Shown piece by piece: positions 34,832 through 43,971 of a stretch of 64,000 bases of DNA. The DNA lies in contig NZ_QWEL01000002.1 in assembly GCF_009935865.1 (NCBI RefSeq), positions 248,001-312,000 of the forward strand. The letters run 5' to 3'. Under the pieces are notes generated by a model. That model worked only from the letters and a program-made list of their open reading frames with translations. It was not told where the DNA came from and made no database searches. Source of the DNA: Odoribacter sp. Z80. GTDB taxonomy: Bacteria > Bacteroidota > Bacteroidia > Bacteroidales > Marinifilaceae. Each line of letters opens with the position of its first letter. The stretch's first letter is position 1. Made by a program: the position numbers and the translations under genes.

Positions 34832-35968
34832 ATGGACAATAACATAATAGTACCGCAAAAGACTGAAAAACAGGATATACTTCCCGAAGATTACAATAAT
34901 TGGAGGAAAGAAATTATCTCATTGATAGAGCAATCCAAAGTGAAAGCTATCCTTAGCGTCAATGCCGAAATGCTTGCTCTTTATTGGAGAATCGGTAGCG
35001 ACATTCTGACTAAGCAAAAAGAGCAAGGTTGGGGAGCGAAAGTCATTGCGCAATTATCCAAAGATCTCTCGGAATGTTTTCCTAATGATAGAGGTTACTC
35101 TGAGCGTAACTTGCGTAATATGAAAAAGTTCGCAAGTGAATATCCCTCTTTCCCAATTTGGCAAGTGCCGCTTGCCAAATTAGAATTGTTACCAATTCGG
35201 AAAGCCGCACTTGCCGAATTGCCATGCGATGAGAACGGATTTGCGCAAGTGCCTCTTGCGCAAATATCGTGGTATCATCATATGTCGCTCATTACCAAAG
35301 TTCCGACAGATACCGAACGTGCATTTTATATCATGGAAACTGCCGCTAACGGTTGGAGTCGTGATGTAATGCTTTCGCAAGTGGCTAACGGTTATATCAA
35401 AGCCAAGGGTAATGCAATTACAAATTTCAAGCAGACATTACCTGCCTATCAATCGGATTTGGCTCAGTATGCGTTCAAAGACCCGTATAATTTCAGTTTC
35501 TTAGGTACGGTGGCTTTACAACGTGAGCTCGATATAGAAAAGAATCTTGCACAGCGGATTACCGATTTCCTGTTGGAAATGGGCAAAGGCTTTGCATTTA
35601 TCGGAAGGCAGTACCATTTGACTGTGGACGGCGATGACTATTACATCGACATTCTGATGTATCACCTTCAACTTCATTGTTATGTAGTAGTGGAGCTGAA
35701 AGCCGTAGAATTTGTTCCTGAATTTGTCAGCAAGCTGAATTTCTACATTTCGGCTGTGGATGAATATGTAAAAGCACCCGAAGATAAACCGACTATCGGT
35801 TTATTGTTGTGCCGCTCAAAGAGCGATACCAAAGCACGTTTCGCTCTACGAGGTATCACACAACCGTTGGGCATTGCGCAATATGAGACTGAAAAACTCT
35901 TTGAAGATGTGGCATCCGCACTGCCGCAAATCGAAGATATTGAAAATCAGTTGGAGGATAAAGAATGA
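34832..35968 (+). CDS. DUF1016 / YhcG-type PDDEXK nuclease
   Basis: A 378-residue protein. The N-terminal DUF1016_N domain covers about 20-180 (NNWRKEIISLIEQSKVKAIL, YWRIGSDIL, GYSERNLRNMKKFA). The C-terminal PDDEXK nuclease has DYYIDILMYH and YVVVELKAVEF, giving D...ExK. These proteins often accompany type I restriction loci, with unclear function. Residues about 109-145 (WQVPLAKLELLP, ALAELP, AQVPLAQISWYHH) are a repetitive insert encoded by four back-to-back DNA palindromes. It overlaps the following hsdS half by four bases (ATGA). Confidence 0.88.
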   Translation: MDNNIIVPQKTEKQDILPEDYNNWRKEIISLIEQSKVKAILSVNAEMLALYWRIGSDILTKQKEQGWGAKVIAQLSKDLSECFPNDRGYSERNLRNMKKFASEYPSFPIWQVPLAKLELLPIRKAALAELPCDENGFAQVPLAQISWYHHMSLITKVPTDTERAFYIMETAANGWSRDVMLSQVANGYIKAKGNAITNFKQTLPAYQSDLAQYAFKDPYNFSFLGTVALQRELDIEKNLAQRITDFLLEMGKGFAFIGRQYHLTVDGDDYYIDILMYHLQLHCYVVVELKAVEFVPEFVSKLNFYISAVDEYVKAPEDKPTIGLLLCRSKSDTKARFALRGITQPLGIAQYETEKLFEDVASALPQIEDIENQLEDKE

Positions 35969-36573
35969 GATTGGCTGATATTATCGATGTATTCATTGCC
36001 GGAGATTGGGGCAATGAAAATCCGAGTGAAGAGACTCCTAATGCGGTGTATTGTGTCAGAGGCGCAGACATTGTTCCTATATCCATTGGTGAGTTTGGCG
36101 ATATTCCCTTGCGGTATGTCAGTGACAAATCTTTTGAAGAAAAGACGTTGCGAGCTGGAGATATGATTATCGAAAAATCAGGCGGTAGTCCGACACAATC
36201 AACAGGGCGTATATCCTATGTTTCAGAGGCATTAATAACAGAAAAAGGGACAGTGGTATGCACCAATTTCTGTGTGGCTTTTAGAGTAAAGACCGGATGG
36301 AATCCTTACTTTGTATATCAATATTGGAACCACATCTACAACAACAATATATTCTTTAATTTCGAGGGTAAAACCTCGGGACTAAAAAACTTGCAGTTGG
36401 ATAACGCATTAAAAGCCATTGAAATACCTGACTACACACTTGAACAGCAAAACCGCATTGCCGAAACACTACTCAAAATCGAGCAAAAAATGATTCTTAA
36501 TCGTCAGCTAAATCATAATTTACCATTGCCTGACCATTCATTAAGAGAGGCAAGAGTTCGTCTCGCTGCTTAG
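35965..36573 (+). CDS. hsdS half gene (first target-recognition domain, alternative allele)
   Basis: Starts with its own ATG (MRLADIIDVFIAGDWG) overlapping the nuclease stop. It encodes a complete first recognition domain ending in the conserved spacer LLKIEQKMILNRQLNHNL. After that, the frame runs antisense through the 3' end of the expressed hsdS and is not real protein. The domain is related to the silent segment at 32998 (shared GDWG, GADI, GGSPTQSTGR, NFEGKTSGLKN). If the adjoining 36509-37239 segment inverted, this half would gain a second domain in frame and become a complete specificity subunit on the plus strand. Confidence 0.85.
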   Translation: MRLADIIDVFIAGDWGNENPSEETPNAVYCVRGADIVPISIGEFGDIPLRYVSDKSFEEKTLRAGDMIIEKSGGSPTQSTGRISYVSEALITEKGTVVCTNFCVAFRVKTGWNPYFVYQYWNHIYNNNIFFNFEGKTSGLKNLQLDNALKAIEIPDYTLEQQNRIAETLLKIEQKMILNRQLNHNLPLPDHSLREARVRLAA

Positions 36574-37777
36574 TAAGAGCATTGATTTCATCAATGTTAT
36601 TCTTTATATTATCAAATATGGCAACAACCTTATTATGAAATTCTTGTAAGATTTGCTTTGGCGGATAAACCACTTTTATCGAAGCAAATTCATCTTTACT
36701 CATATTGGCAAATACATTACCAGTTTTGGCTTTTGCATTCTCAAAATATAAATTCAAAGCAAAGTATACAAATTCTCTATTGTGTTCATTCTCAAAAACT
36801 ATAGAATTAATCTGTTGGTTTGTTTGTGATAATTTTGCAATGAATCCCATAACCCCTATTGTACCAATGCAAGAAACTGAAAGCGATCCACTCGGTAGGT
36901 ATTTTTTTGTTTGACTTTCTGCGCCTTTGGTGGAAAGGGTACGCTGCGAGTTGAATACGAATAAATTGCCTCTTATATCATCTATGGTTATAAAAGGAAT
37001 ATCTCCACCGAAATTATCTTCATCGGCACATGACGGAGTTTTGCCAGTTATGATATTATTTTCAACTTCTCCAATAGTCATGGCGCACCACTCTTTTGGA
37101 ATTTCTCTTTTCAGCTTCTCATTCCAAACCATCTTACCGCCACTTGATTTATATGGCTTACCCTCTTCATTCGGAAAGTCAAATTGCACAAACCAGTAGT
37201 CGTAGAGTTGCTTTGCCATCGCCTCTAAATTATGATTTAGCGCACGATTAAGTTCTATTTTGAGGTCAATAGTGCGGAGTAACTTGCCTATGCGTTTTTG
37301 TTCCTCCAATTCGGGAATCCATACAGTACAATCTTTGATTTTATTAGGTGAAGTATGCCTAATTTTGGTTTGTTGAGCAGCAGCACTTAGCTGCTGTTTA
37401 ACAAGATTTGAGGATACGAGATAAAAAGCGAAATCCTTGTCTAACAAATGTTTTTTGCAAACAATCTTTGCCACATCTTGGCTTTGAATATATCTACCAC
37501 TTTCGGGAATGATAGCGGTAGAGCCGAGTAAACCAATGGCTTGTTCAGTCAAAGGGGTTATAATATCTCCCTCCTTCATTAAAAACTCCGGTTTGAAGTC
37601 GCCGATGTAATAAAGATTGTCTTTAGCCTTATTCTCTTTAAAGCAGTTATTTTGATAGTCAAAATTCCCGCAAGTCAAGCGCACATATTCACCCTCAGCC
37701 GCATAGAACTTGCCACTGAGACTCGCACCTCTTGTAACATCAAGTATTTCTCCCAATTTATATTTTTTCAATTCCAT
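36497..37777 (-). CDS. hsdS: Type I restriction specificity subunit (expressed)
   Basis: A 426-residue complete HsdS with two target-recognition domains. The first spans about 1-170, the central conserved helix reads LRTIDLKIELNRALNHNLEAMAKQLYDYW, and the second spans about 215-385, followed by the C-terminal conserved helix (INALTKQRDELLPLLMNGQ). HsdS gives the DNA target of both the methylase and nuclease complexes. It starts directly after the small membrane gene, in one operon with hsdR and hsdM. Both ends of the second domain carry the 14-bp recombination site, so the allele read here is one of several possible. Confidence 0.93.
   Translation of the reverse strand: MELKKYKLGEILDVTRGASLSGKFYAAEGEYVRLTCGNFDYQNNCFKENKAKDNLYYIGDFKPEFLMKEGDIITPLTEQAIGLLGSTAIIPESGRYIQSQDVAKIVCKKHLLDKDFAFYLVSSNLVKQQLSAAAQQTKIRHTSPNKIKDCTVWIPELEEQKRIGKLLRTIDLKIELNRALNHNLEAMAKQLYDYWFVQFDFPNEEGKPYKSSGGKMVWNEKLKREIPKEWCAMTIGEVENNIITGKTPSCADEDNFGGDIPFITIDDIRGNLFVFNSQRTLSTKGAESQTKKYLPSGSLSVSCIGTIGVMGFIAKLSQTNQQINSIVFENEHNREFVYFALNLYFENAKAKTGNVFANMSKDEFASIKVVYPPKQILQEFHNKVVAIFDNIKNNIDEINALTKQRDELLPLLMNGQAMVNYDLADD
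36509..36522 (+). repeat. Recombination site copy 3
   Basis: TAAATCATAATTTA, shared by the LNHNL end of the plus-strand hsdS half and, on the minus strand, the VNYDL end of the expressed hsdS. Confidence 0.75.
37226..37239 (-). repeat. Recombination site copy 4
   Basis: TAAATTATGATTTA in the central region of the expressed hsdS. About 75 bases around it are nearly identical, in inverted orientation, to 32969-33045. Confidence 0.75.
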
Positions 37778-38191
37778 TTACCGCGTTGCTTTATGAATAT
37801 AATCTTGAATCAAAGATAGATTGACCCCTATCTCTTTGCGCTTTGCTAAAAGTTGGTTCAGGTACTCCTTTCGGTTCAAATATTCTTCGTGCTCATGTAT
37901 TTGTTCTATTAACGGTCCGCCAATAAATGGTGAATGAGCAGTTTCTACGGCAAATTTTGCTTCCTCTATTTGTGGCTCTAATTCTATAAGTTGCTGCTGG
38001 TATTTTCGCTGTGCTTCTACGATATCCATATTATTTGCTGCCACAAATACATCAAGCAGATGTCGAATAGCTTTAATTTGTTCCTGCGCATCTTTCGACG
38101 AACTGCGAGCAACATGTAGTGCAACGATTATAGCTATTACACTAATTATTGGGCTTAATAGAGTAGCCCATTGGGTCAAACTATCAAGCAT
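37778..38191 (-). CDS. Small membrane-anchored coiled-coil protein
   Basis: A 137-residue protein with one N-terminal membrane helix (PIISVIAIIVALHVA, about residues 14-28) and a long charged coiled coil (VEAQRKYQQQLIELEPQIEEAKF). No family is recognised. It lies between hsdM and hsdS, three bases after hsdM and abutting hsdS, so it is part of the restriction operon. Placing a membrane protein between M and S is unusual. It might tether or modulate the complex, but that is only a guess from position. Confidence 0.7.
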   Translation of the reverse strand: MLDSLTQWATLLSPIISVIAIIVALHVARSSSKDAQEQIKAIRHLLDVFVAANNMDIVEAQRKYQQQLIELEPQIEEAKFAVETAHSPFIGGPLIEQIHEHEEYLNRKEYLNQLLAKRKEIGVNLSLIQDYIHKATR

Positions 38192-38194
38192 GAT

Positions 38195-39826
38195 TTATTG
38201 ATTGAATTTCAATGTTTTTAATTGGGCTATTATCTCATTTTCAAGCCGATGGCTTTCAGTAAACTGTTCGGTGAGTGTTTTTTCGTAGTCTGCCATACGC
38301 CTGTTGAACTCCTCTTCTGTAATATCAACATATTCAATCTTAATGTCGAAATACTGTCCGGCAGAAAAGCTATACCCTTTTTCTGCCACTTCTTCGTAGG
38401 ATGGAGTAACAGAGAATTGGTCTATCGCTCTCTCGTTTCGGAAAGTATCTACAATCTGTGTAATCTCATCGGGACGGAGATTCGTCTTTTGGTTCTTTCC
38501 TATTTTGATGGTTTCACCAAGTTTGCTTGCATCAATAAATACAGGCTTTTCGGTCTTGTTCTTATCGATGAAAACCACACTGACATTTGTGCCTGTATTT
38601 GCGAAGACATTACTCGGCATACTTACCACACCTTTCAGAATCTTATTATCCACAAGGTGTTTGCGGATTTTGAACGCAATGCCACTCTTGGCTGTAATGA
38701 ATCCGGTAGGTACAACGATAGCTCCCTCACCCGTTTCTTTCAGGCTGTATAGCAAATGCTGAAAGAAGCAGAGGTATATTTCCATGCCCTTCTTATCCTT
38801 GTTGGGTATATTGGGAATGCCTGCAAAGAAACGCCCTCGGTAATGGTCGGCTTTGAGGTCGGAATGATACTCGGAGAAATCGAGCTTGAAAGGCGGATTA
38901 CTAACGATATAGTCAAATTTACGCAATTCGTGTCCCTCTTTATGATAAGGGTGTTTCAGCGTATTGCCTTGTATAACGTGCGTAAGGGAATGGCTCATAC
39001 TGTTCAATATAAGATTCAGCATCAACATGGTCGAGGACTTATCGCTGATATCCTGCGTGAACACCGTGCAGTTCTGCTCTCCAATTTGGTGGGCAAGGGC
39101 AATGACAAGCGTACCCGTTCCGGCTGACGGGTCATAGCAAGTTACACTTTTAACATCCTCGCTTTCATCGACGAGCAGTTGCGCCATAATGGATGCGATT
39201 GCATGGGGCGTATAGTATTCGGCATAGTTGCCACCGCCATTGGAATTGTAGTCCTTAATAAGGTATTCAAAGATGGTGGAGAAGAAATCATATCCGGCAG
39301 CAAAAGCCGCTTCAAAAGAAAAACTTGCCACATCTCCGATTAACGACTTGCAAAAGCCGTTTTTCTTGGCAGATCCTCCGGTCACTACCTCCGAGAGAGG
39401 TTTCATAATGGAAATACGGGTTTCATCCTCGTTGAGAATATAGAAAATTTCCTCGTTGGTATCGGCAATAGCCTCCAATGTCGCATCGAACAGGGTTGCA
39501 AAATTATCCTCATTCTGACGTTTGGCAAGATACGGTATCAGATGCTCTTTCTTCAATACGATAGTGTCGAGCATCATATCGCACATTTCCTCGTACTCCT
39601 CATCGGACAGTCGTTCCAATGCTTCATAAACGTCCTCTGCATTGGCAAGTTCGGGCAGTGTCCGTTTTGCCTCATAGATAAACTTATCATTGAGGAACTT
39701 ATATAGGAATGTTTCTACGATAACCGTATATTCATTTCCGCTGTTGCCAAGACCGATATTGTTTGTCGTACTTTTCAGACGGTCGATAAGGTCTTTTGTC
39801 TGTTGCTTTATAGTTTCAATACTCAT
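38195..39826 (-). CDS. hsdM: Type I restriction-modification DNA methyltransferase subunit
   Basis: A 543-residue N6-adenine methyltransferase. The HsdM N-terminal helical domain covers about 1-150. The SAM-binding motif is DPSAGTGTL at 232-240 and the catalytic NPPF is at 310-313 (FDYIVSNPPFKLDF). With HsdS it methylates the target, and with HsdR added it forms the restriction complex. It starts two bases after hsdR on the same strand. Confidence 0.95.
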   Translation of the reverse strand: MSIETIKQQTKDLIDRLKSTTNNIGLGNSGNEYTVIVETFLYKFLNDKFIYEAKRTLPELANAEDVYEALERLSDEEYEEMCDMMLDTIVLKKEHLIPYLAKRQNEDNFATLFDATLEAIADTNEEIFYILNEDETRISIMKPLSEVVTGGSAKKNGFCKSLIGDVASFSFEAAFAAGYDFFSTIFEYLIKDYNSNGGGNYAEYYTPHAIASIMAQLLVDESEDVKSVTCYDPSAGTGTLVIALAHQIGEQNCTVFTQDISDKSSTMLMLNLILNSMSHSLTHVIQGNTLKHPYHKEGHELRKFDYIVSNPPFKLDFSEYHSDLKADHYRGRFFAGIPNIPNKDKKGMEIYLCFFQHLLYSLKETGEGAIVVPTGFITAKSGIAFKIRKHLVDNKILKGVVSMPSNVFANTGTNVSVVFIDKNKTEKPVFIDASKLGETIKIGKNQKTNLRPDEITQIVDTFRNERAIDQFSVTPSYEEVAEKGYSFSAGQYFDIKIEYVDITEEEFNRRMADYEKTLTEQFTESHRLENEIIAQLKTLKFNQ

Positions 39827-39828
39827 AA

Positions 39829-42800
39829 TCAGTATATGGTTTGATATTCTTTGAAAATAATGTCGCTGACATATTTACGAGCCGGGCGTTCAGTGGAAAT
39901 CTGCGCATCCTTAAAACGGCGGGTAACGTAAGTTAATATATTTTTCGTGAAGTAAGCCGGAGTTTCGACAATCGCTTCGTTGTGGAAGAATGCATCGTCC
40001 ACATCTTCTTTTATAAGGAGCAAGACAGCCGTTATCTGCTCTTTCTTTTTTGTCCAAGCATAGGTACGAGGTTCGGTATGCTCCCGTTCCTCTCTGTCCG
40101 CTTGCTCAGTCAAACGTTTTTCGACACGCACGAACTTAGTGTCACCGTTATAGGCAATCGCCCGCAACGCATCACGCTCGTTCATTTGGCGAATACGTTT
40201 CAGTATGCCGTTAATGTTCTGAACGCGGTCGTGCATATTAAATTCTCCCTCCGATTCCATTTCTTTTTTCTTGAAAAGAGCAAGGAAGTCAGCGAGTATA
40301 GAACGATATTCCGGGTCGTCAGGGTCAACACAAGCATTCAATTGGTTACGTGTGTACGCCACCGATTGTTTGTATTGCTCTTGAAGTTCAAGTTCTTCTT
40401 CCCCTTTCTTATAGAACGAAAAGTGTATATTCTCCAAAGCTGCATTCAGCAGTTGTTTCACGTTTTCGCGATCATTTGAATTTTGCTCATACGCGAGGAG
40501 GTCAAGACGATTGCGTGCCGCTTTGATAAGATTTGATATTTCCGGTATATCGACAATATCTTTCGCTTCCGGGCTTTCCTGCGAGATTAGCATGTTCTGC
40601 ACACTGCGCAGTGTTTCTAAACTTTTGTTGATGGTACGGACTGTGGCAAGGTCGTCCACCAAGTTAAGTTGGCGGGAAAAGATTTGAGGATTGGTCAAGT
40701 CATAGTCTGCCAAAGTAACTTTTGCATCTGCAACATTTGTCATCGCTTCCTCAATGGTAACAAACAGCCTATCCATTGAAGATGTATTTTCTTGACCAAC
40801 CTCTTTTTCAAGTTCTTCTTGATAATCCTTGTTCGTCTTGCAGTATTCTTCCTCGATATTGGCAAAGTCTACTACATGCCCGAATTTCATAGCCTTATAC
40901 GGACGATTGACACGTGTAAGCGTTTGCAATAGGTTGTGTTCCTTGACCATACGGTGCAGGTACAATTTCTTCAATCGTGGAGCATCAAAGCCGGTTTGCA
41001 GCATTTGGAAAACAATGAGCAGGTCAATTTTCCCGTCTTTGAATAAATCAATCCATTTGGAACGGGTGGATTTGTCAAAACTGTCATGCAAGATAAGCGC
41101 AGCGCGATAACGCCCTTTTTGCGGTGAAGTCTTCTTGACCTCCATTTCATTTGCCGAAATACTACAGTAAATTATTTGTCCGTCTTCACCCGTATAATTG
41201 TCAAGTTCAGAAGCATCTGCATAGTTTTCCAAAAATAGCCGATACATCATTATCGCCTGTTCTTTGCTGTTGCATACGGCAAGTGCCCCCAATGATAGGT
41301 CAGAGTACTTGCTTCGGAAATCCTGCAAATCATTGATTATATAGTCAAGTAAAGGATGTACATAGTTCTCGTGTGCATAAACATCGATTTCTTTAACAGT
41401 TTGCTTTTTTACCCTTATGCTGTTAAGGGCTTCTTTCATCGTTATCTTAAAGTTCGAACCGATGTCTTCGCGTATAAGTCGAAGCGTGTAACCGTCTGAA
41501 ATAGATGCGTTATAATAGTATGTATGAATATAATCCCCGAAAATATCTTTGGTATTGTATCCTTCACCGATTATCGGAGTACCCGTCAATGCTATTTTTA
41601 TAGCATTCTCATCGCTCGCAATCAAATTTTTCAAGAAACTGCCCTCAGGATTATAGTTTCGGTGTGCTTCATCAATAAAGTAAATGCGCTTCACCTTGAC
41701 ATTATACGCATTTTTGGCAAGTGCCCGACTGTCCTTGGAGAATTTGTGAATATTGACAACCGTTATTTCTAATTTACCCTCTTTGTTTTGGGTGGTCACA
41801 CCATCCTTTATCAGCTTGGCAAAGTCTTCTTTACTTTGAACAGGGTTGACTTTCAGTCCCCTGCGAGTAAACTCTTTTTGAGCCTGTTCCAAAAGGTCGA
41901 TGCGGTCTACAATAAAGAAAAACTGTGGAACAATGCCTTGCTGAGAATAATAATCGGTCAGATATTTGACATTGAAATACGCCAACGCAGTCTTTCCGCT
42001 ACCTTGCGTATGCCAAATAATACCCTTGTGCTCCCCTTTATCAAGGTGGCGTTCAATCGCTTTTGTGGCGAACACTTGCGGATAGCGCATAACATGCTTT
42101 TGCAATCCGTTGGGGTGGTCTACATAAGCGATACCATAGCGCAAGAAAAAATAGAAACGTTCAAAACTGAACAAACTTTCGCAGAGACGCTTTGTTGGTG
42201 TTTCGGCTTTGCAATTCGTTTTATAGTCGCTATTGTTTTTGTATTGAGGCACATTATTGTCACGCAGCAATATTTCTTCGTCTTCAGGAGTAACGGGATG
42301 GTATCTTTTCTGAATAGGGAAACTGTTTTGTCCTTCCTCGCGAAAGCAATTATAGAGAGTATTCGTTTTACCGATGGTTGCATAATAAGCCCCTTGTTTC
42401 AATTGATCGTCATATTCCATATCGTTGCTGAATACCATTATCTGCGTGATATTCAAAAAACGGCAGAAATGAGGATTGGCAAACCTCGTCTTCATACGCT
42501 TACGTTCGGCATCAACTCCTTCGTGATTGTTCTCCTTTTTTACTTCGATAAAAGCCAAAGGCAAACCATTGATAAAGATGGTTATGTCCGGGCGAAAGTT
42601 GTCGCTTGACAAATCACCGCAAGTCATTTCGGTGGCTACTTGGAACGTGTTGTTACGAATGAAGTTCGTGGGAGAAGATAAATCAATTATTTTGTCCGTT
42701 GTGTCAAGTAATATTTCTTTATAAAACTGCCTGCCAAGATCATCATTGTTAAGCGACTTCTGAATGCGGTGAAGCATGGCGTCTGCATCATCCTGTGTAG

Positions 42801-42993
42801 ATTGAGGATTCAAGCGCAAATAGGCTTCCGAAAACGGTTGGAGTAAGATGTTCGTGAGAGTATCGGATTCCGTTTTGGGTATTGTCACATATTTGGTGGA
42901 CAATCCCCGTTGGGATATGTATTTATACCCCATCCCCATAAGATGCATAAGGGTGGGAAATTTCACTCTGCTATCTTCACAAAATGCGCCCAT
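39829..42993 (-). CDS. hsdR: Type I restriction endonuclease subunit R
   Basis: A 1054-residue motor-nuclease. The N-terminal nuclease has RPDITIF (Asp136) and AFIEVKK (Glu150-x-Lys152). The translocase follows with Walker A HTQGSGKT (328-335), DEAH at 441-444, SATs-like ALTGTPI, and motif VI LTRVNRPY. The C-terminal helical part would bind HsdM/HsdS. It is the first gene of the restriction operon. Its length and all motifs look intact, so the system should be active. A hairpin lies in its leader (43017-43076). Confidence 0.95.
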   Translation of the reverse strand: MGAFCEDSRVKFPTLMHLMGMGYKYISQRGLSTKYVTIPKTESDTLTNILLQPFSEAYLRLNPQSTQDDADAMLHRIQKSLNNDDLGRQFYKEILLDTTDKIIDLSSPTNFIRNNTFQVATEMTCGDLSSDNFRPDITIFINGLPLAFIEVKKENNHEGVDAERKRMKTRFANPHFCRFLNITQIMVFSNDMEYDDQLKQGAYYATIGKTNTLYNCFREEGQNSFPIQKRYHPVTPEDEEILLRDNNVPQYKNNSDYKTNCKAETPTKRLCESLFSFERFYFFLRYGIAYVDHPNGLQKHVMRYPQVFATKAIERHLDKGEHKGIIWHTQGSGKTALAYFNVKYLTDYYSQQGIVPQFFFIVDRIDLLEQAQKEFTRRGLKVNPVQSKEDFAKLIKDGVTTQNKEGKLEITVVNIHKFSKDSRALAKNAYNVKVKRIYFIDEAHRNYNPEGSFLKNLIASDENAIKIALTGTPIIGEGYNTKDIFGDYIHTYYYNASISDGYTLRLIREDIGSNFKITMKEALNSIRVKKQTVKEIDVYAHENYVHPLLDYIINDLQDFRSKYSDLSLGALAVCNSKEQAIMMYRLFLENYADASELDNYTGEDGQIIYCSISANEMEVKKTSPQKGRYRAALILHDSFDKSTRSKWIDLFKDGKIDLLIVFQMLQTGFDAPRLKKLYLHRMVKEHNLLQTLTRVNRPYKAMKFGHVVDFANIEEEYCKTNKDYQEELEKEVGQENTSSMDRLFVTIEEAMTNVADAKVTLADYDLTNPQIFSRQLNLVDDLATVRTINKSLETLRSVQNMLISQESPEAKDIVDIPEISNLIKAARNRLDLLAYEQNSNDRENVKQLLNAALENIHFSFYKKGEEELELQEQYKQSVAYTRNQLNACVDPDDPEYRSILADFLALFKKKEMESEGEFNMHDRVQNINGILKRIRQMNERDALRAIAYNGDTKFVRVEKRLTEQADREEREHTEPRTYAWTKKKEQITAVLLLIKEDVDDAFFHNEAIVETPAYFTKNILTYVTRRFKDAQISTERPARKYVSDIIFKEYQTIY

Positions 42994-43016
42994 TGCTTAT
43001 TTCGTATATTAAAGCA

Positions 43017-43076
43017 AAACACCTTCGCTATCTTTGCGAGGCTGACCAAAGCCTATCAGATAGTGAAGGTGTTTTT
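43017..43076. terminator. Stem-loop in the hsdR leader, possible attenuator or bidirectional terminator
   Basis: AACACCTTC-G-CTATCT (43018-43033) pairs with AGATAG-T-GAAGGTGTT (43058-43073), a 16-bp stem with one G-U pair. The T-run is clear on the plus strand and short (TTTTGCTTT) on the minus strand. A consensus -7 box for hsdR, TAACTTTG on the minus strand at 43138-43131, lies upstream of it, so the stem would be in the hsdR 5' untranslated RNA. Confidence 0.6.
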
Positions 43077-43139
43077 ATATCTTGGTGTTAATATTTTATT
43101 TCAGGTCATTAACGCATTATTTAGCAAATGCAAAGTTAG

Positions 43140-43970
43140 CACTTTTTATTGATATCCATTACACTTTTGAGAATTAAGTTTATAAGAATCTTGCAGCACG
43201 ATGTAAATACTGGGTTCTATATTTGGGTGTTAATGATTCGTTAATTTTAGCATGTTTATCTTTTCCATGGAAATTCAATCTCCCGACTTTGGAGGTGAGA
43301 TTGTCCGCACGGACGGCAAGGCTTTTCGAACTGCTCAAATCTTTTTGAGCGGCTGGAAAGACATCTTGCTGTGTTCCTGCGGACACGCTTTCGGGAGTAA
43401 CCCGAAAGGTTTTGAGTTACTCAAAACATACCTTGCCATGTTCGAGTGAACATATACGGAAATGGTGTTGTAACCCTCCTGTCTATAATCAATATTTTCA
43501 CTATACCTACTGGATTAAAAGAATCAGCTATACTTACTTTGCCAAGTGTGCCAGACATTCCGAATTGCTGTTTTCGTTCCTGCACTTGCCAAACACTAAC
43601 TCCCCTTATATTATTTCCCCTTTTCGGTCGGTGGGTGGCGGGGTGGTCGTTTCCGTTTTCAAAGGCTTTTCTTGCATGGGGCGGTCGGATACAAGGTTTT
43701 CCCGATAAATACGCTCGCAGCGAAGCGAGAGGAAGATTTGTCGGGAAACGGCATAGCCGCCTGACCTTGAAGCCGACTATTAGCCCCGTGCTTACTTTGC
43801 CTTTGTAAACGGGAATGATTGCTCCGCTTTTCCTACGGCAAGGAAATTATCCTTTGCTTTTTCCGCTTTTTGGCAGAAAGTTCTGTCGTATTGGTTTATT
43901 GATTTCAATACGTCACTCCGTCAGACATATCAACTTGTTGGCATGATGATATGCTTGCTTGTTGATATTC
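43140..43970. other. Non-coding stretch of the CTnDOT-like element
   Basis: About 830 bases with no gene I can support. A minus-strand frame at 43180-43386 is short and lacks any domain. The middle is GC-rich, with a GGGTGGCGGGGTGG run near 43630 and a small hairpin CTCGC-AGCGAA-GCGAG near 43712-43727. Such stretches occur in the mobilisation or transfer-origin region of Bacteroides conjugative elements, so this may be leftover element backbone. No relaxase gene is present. Confidence 0.4.
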
Positions 43971-43971
43971 A

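Noticed and set aside
43180-43386. 68-codon minus-strand frame in the CTnDOT-like stretch
   Set aside because: It has no domain and lies in a stretch that looks like non-coding transfer-region backbone.
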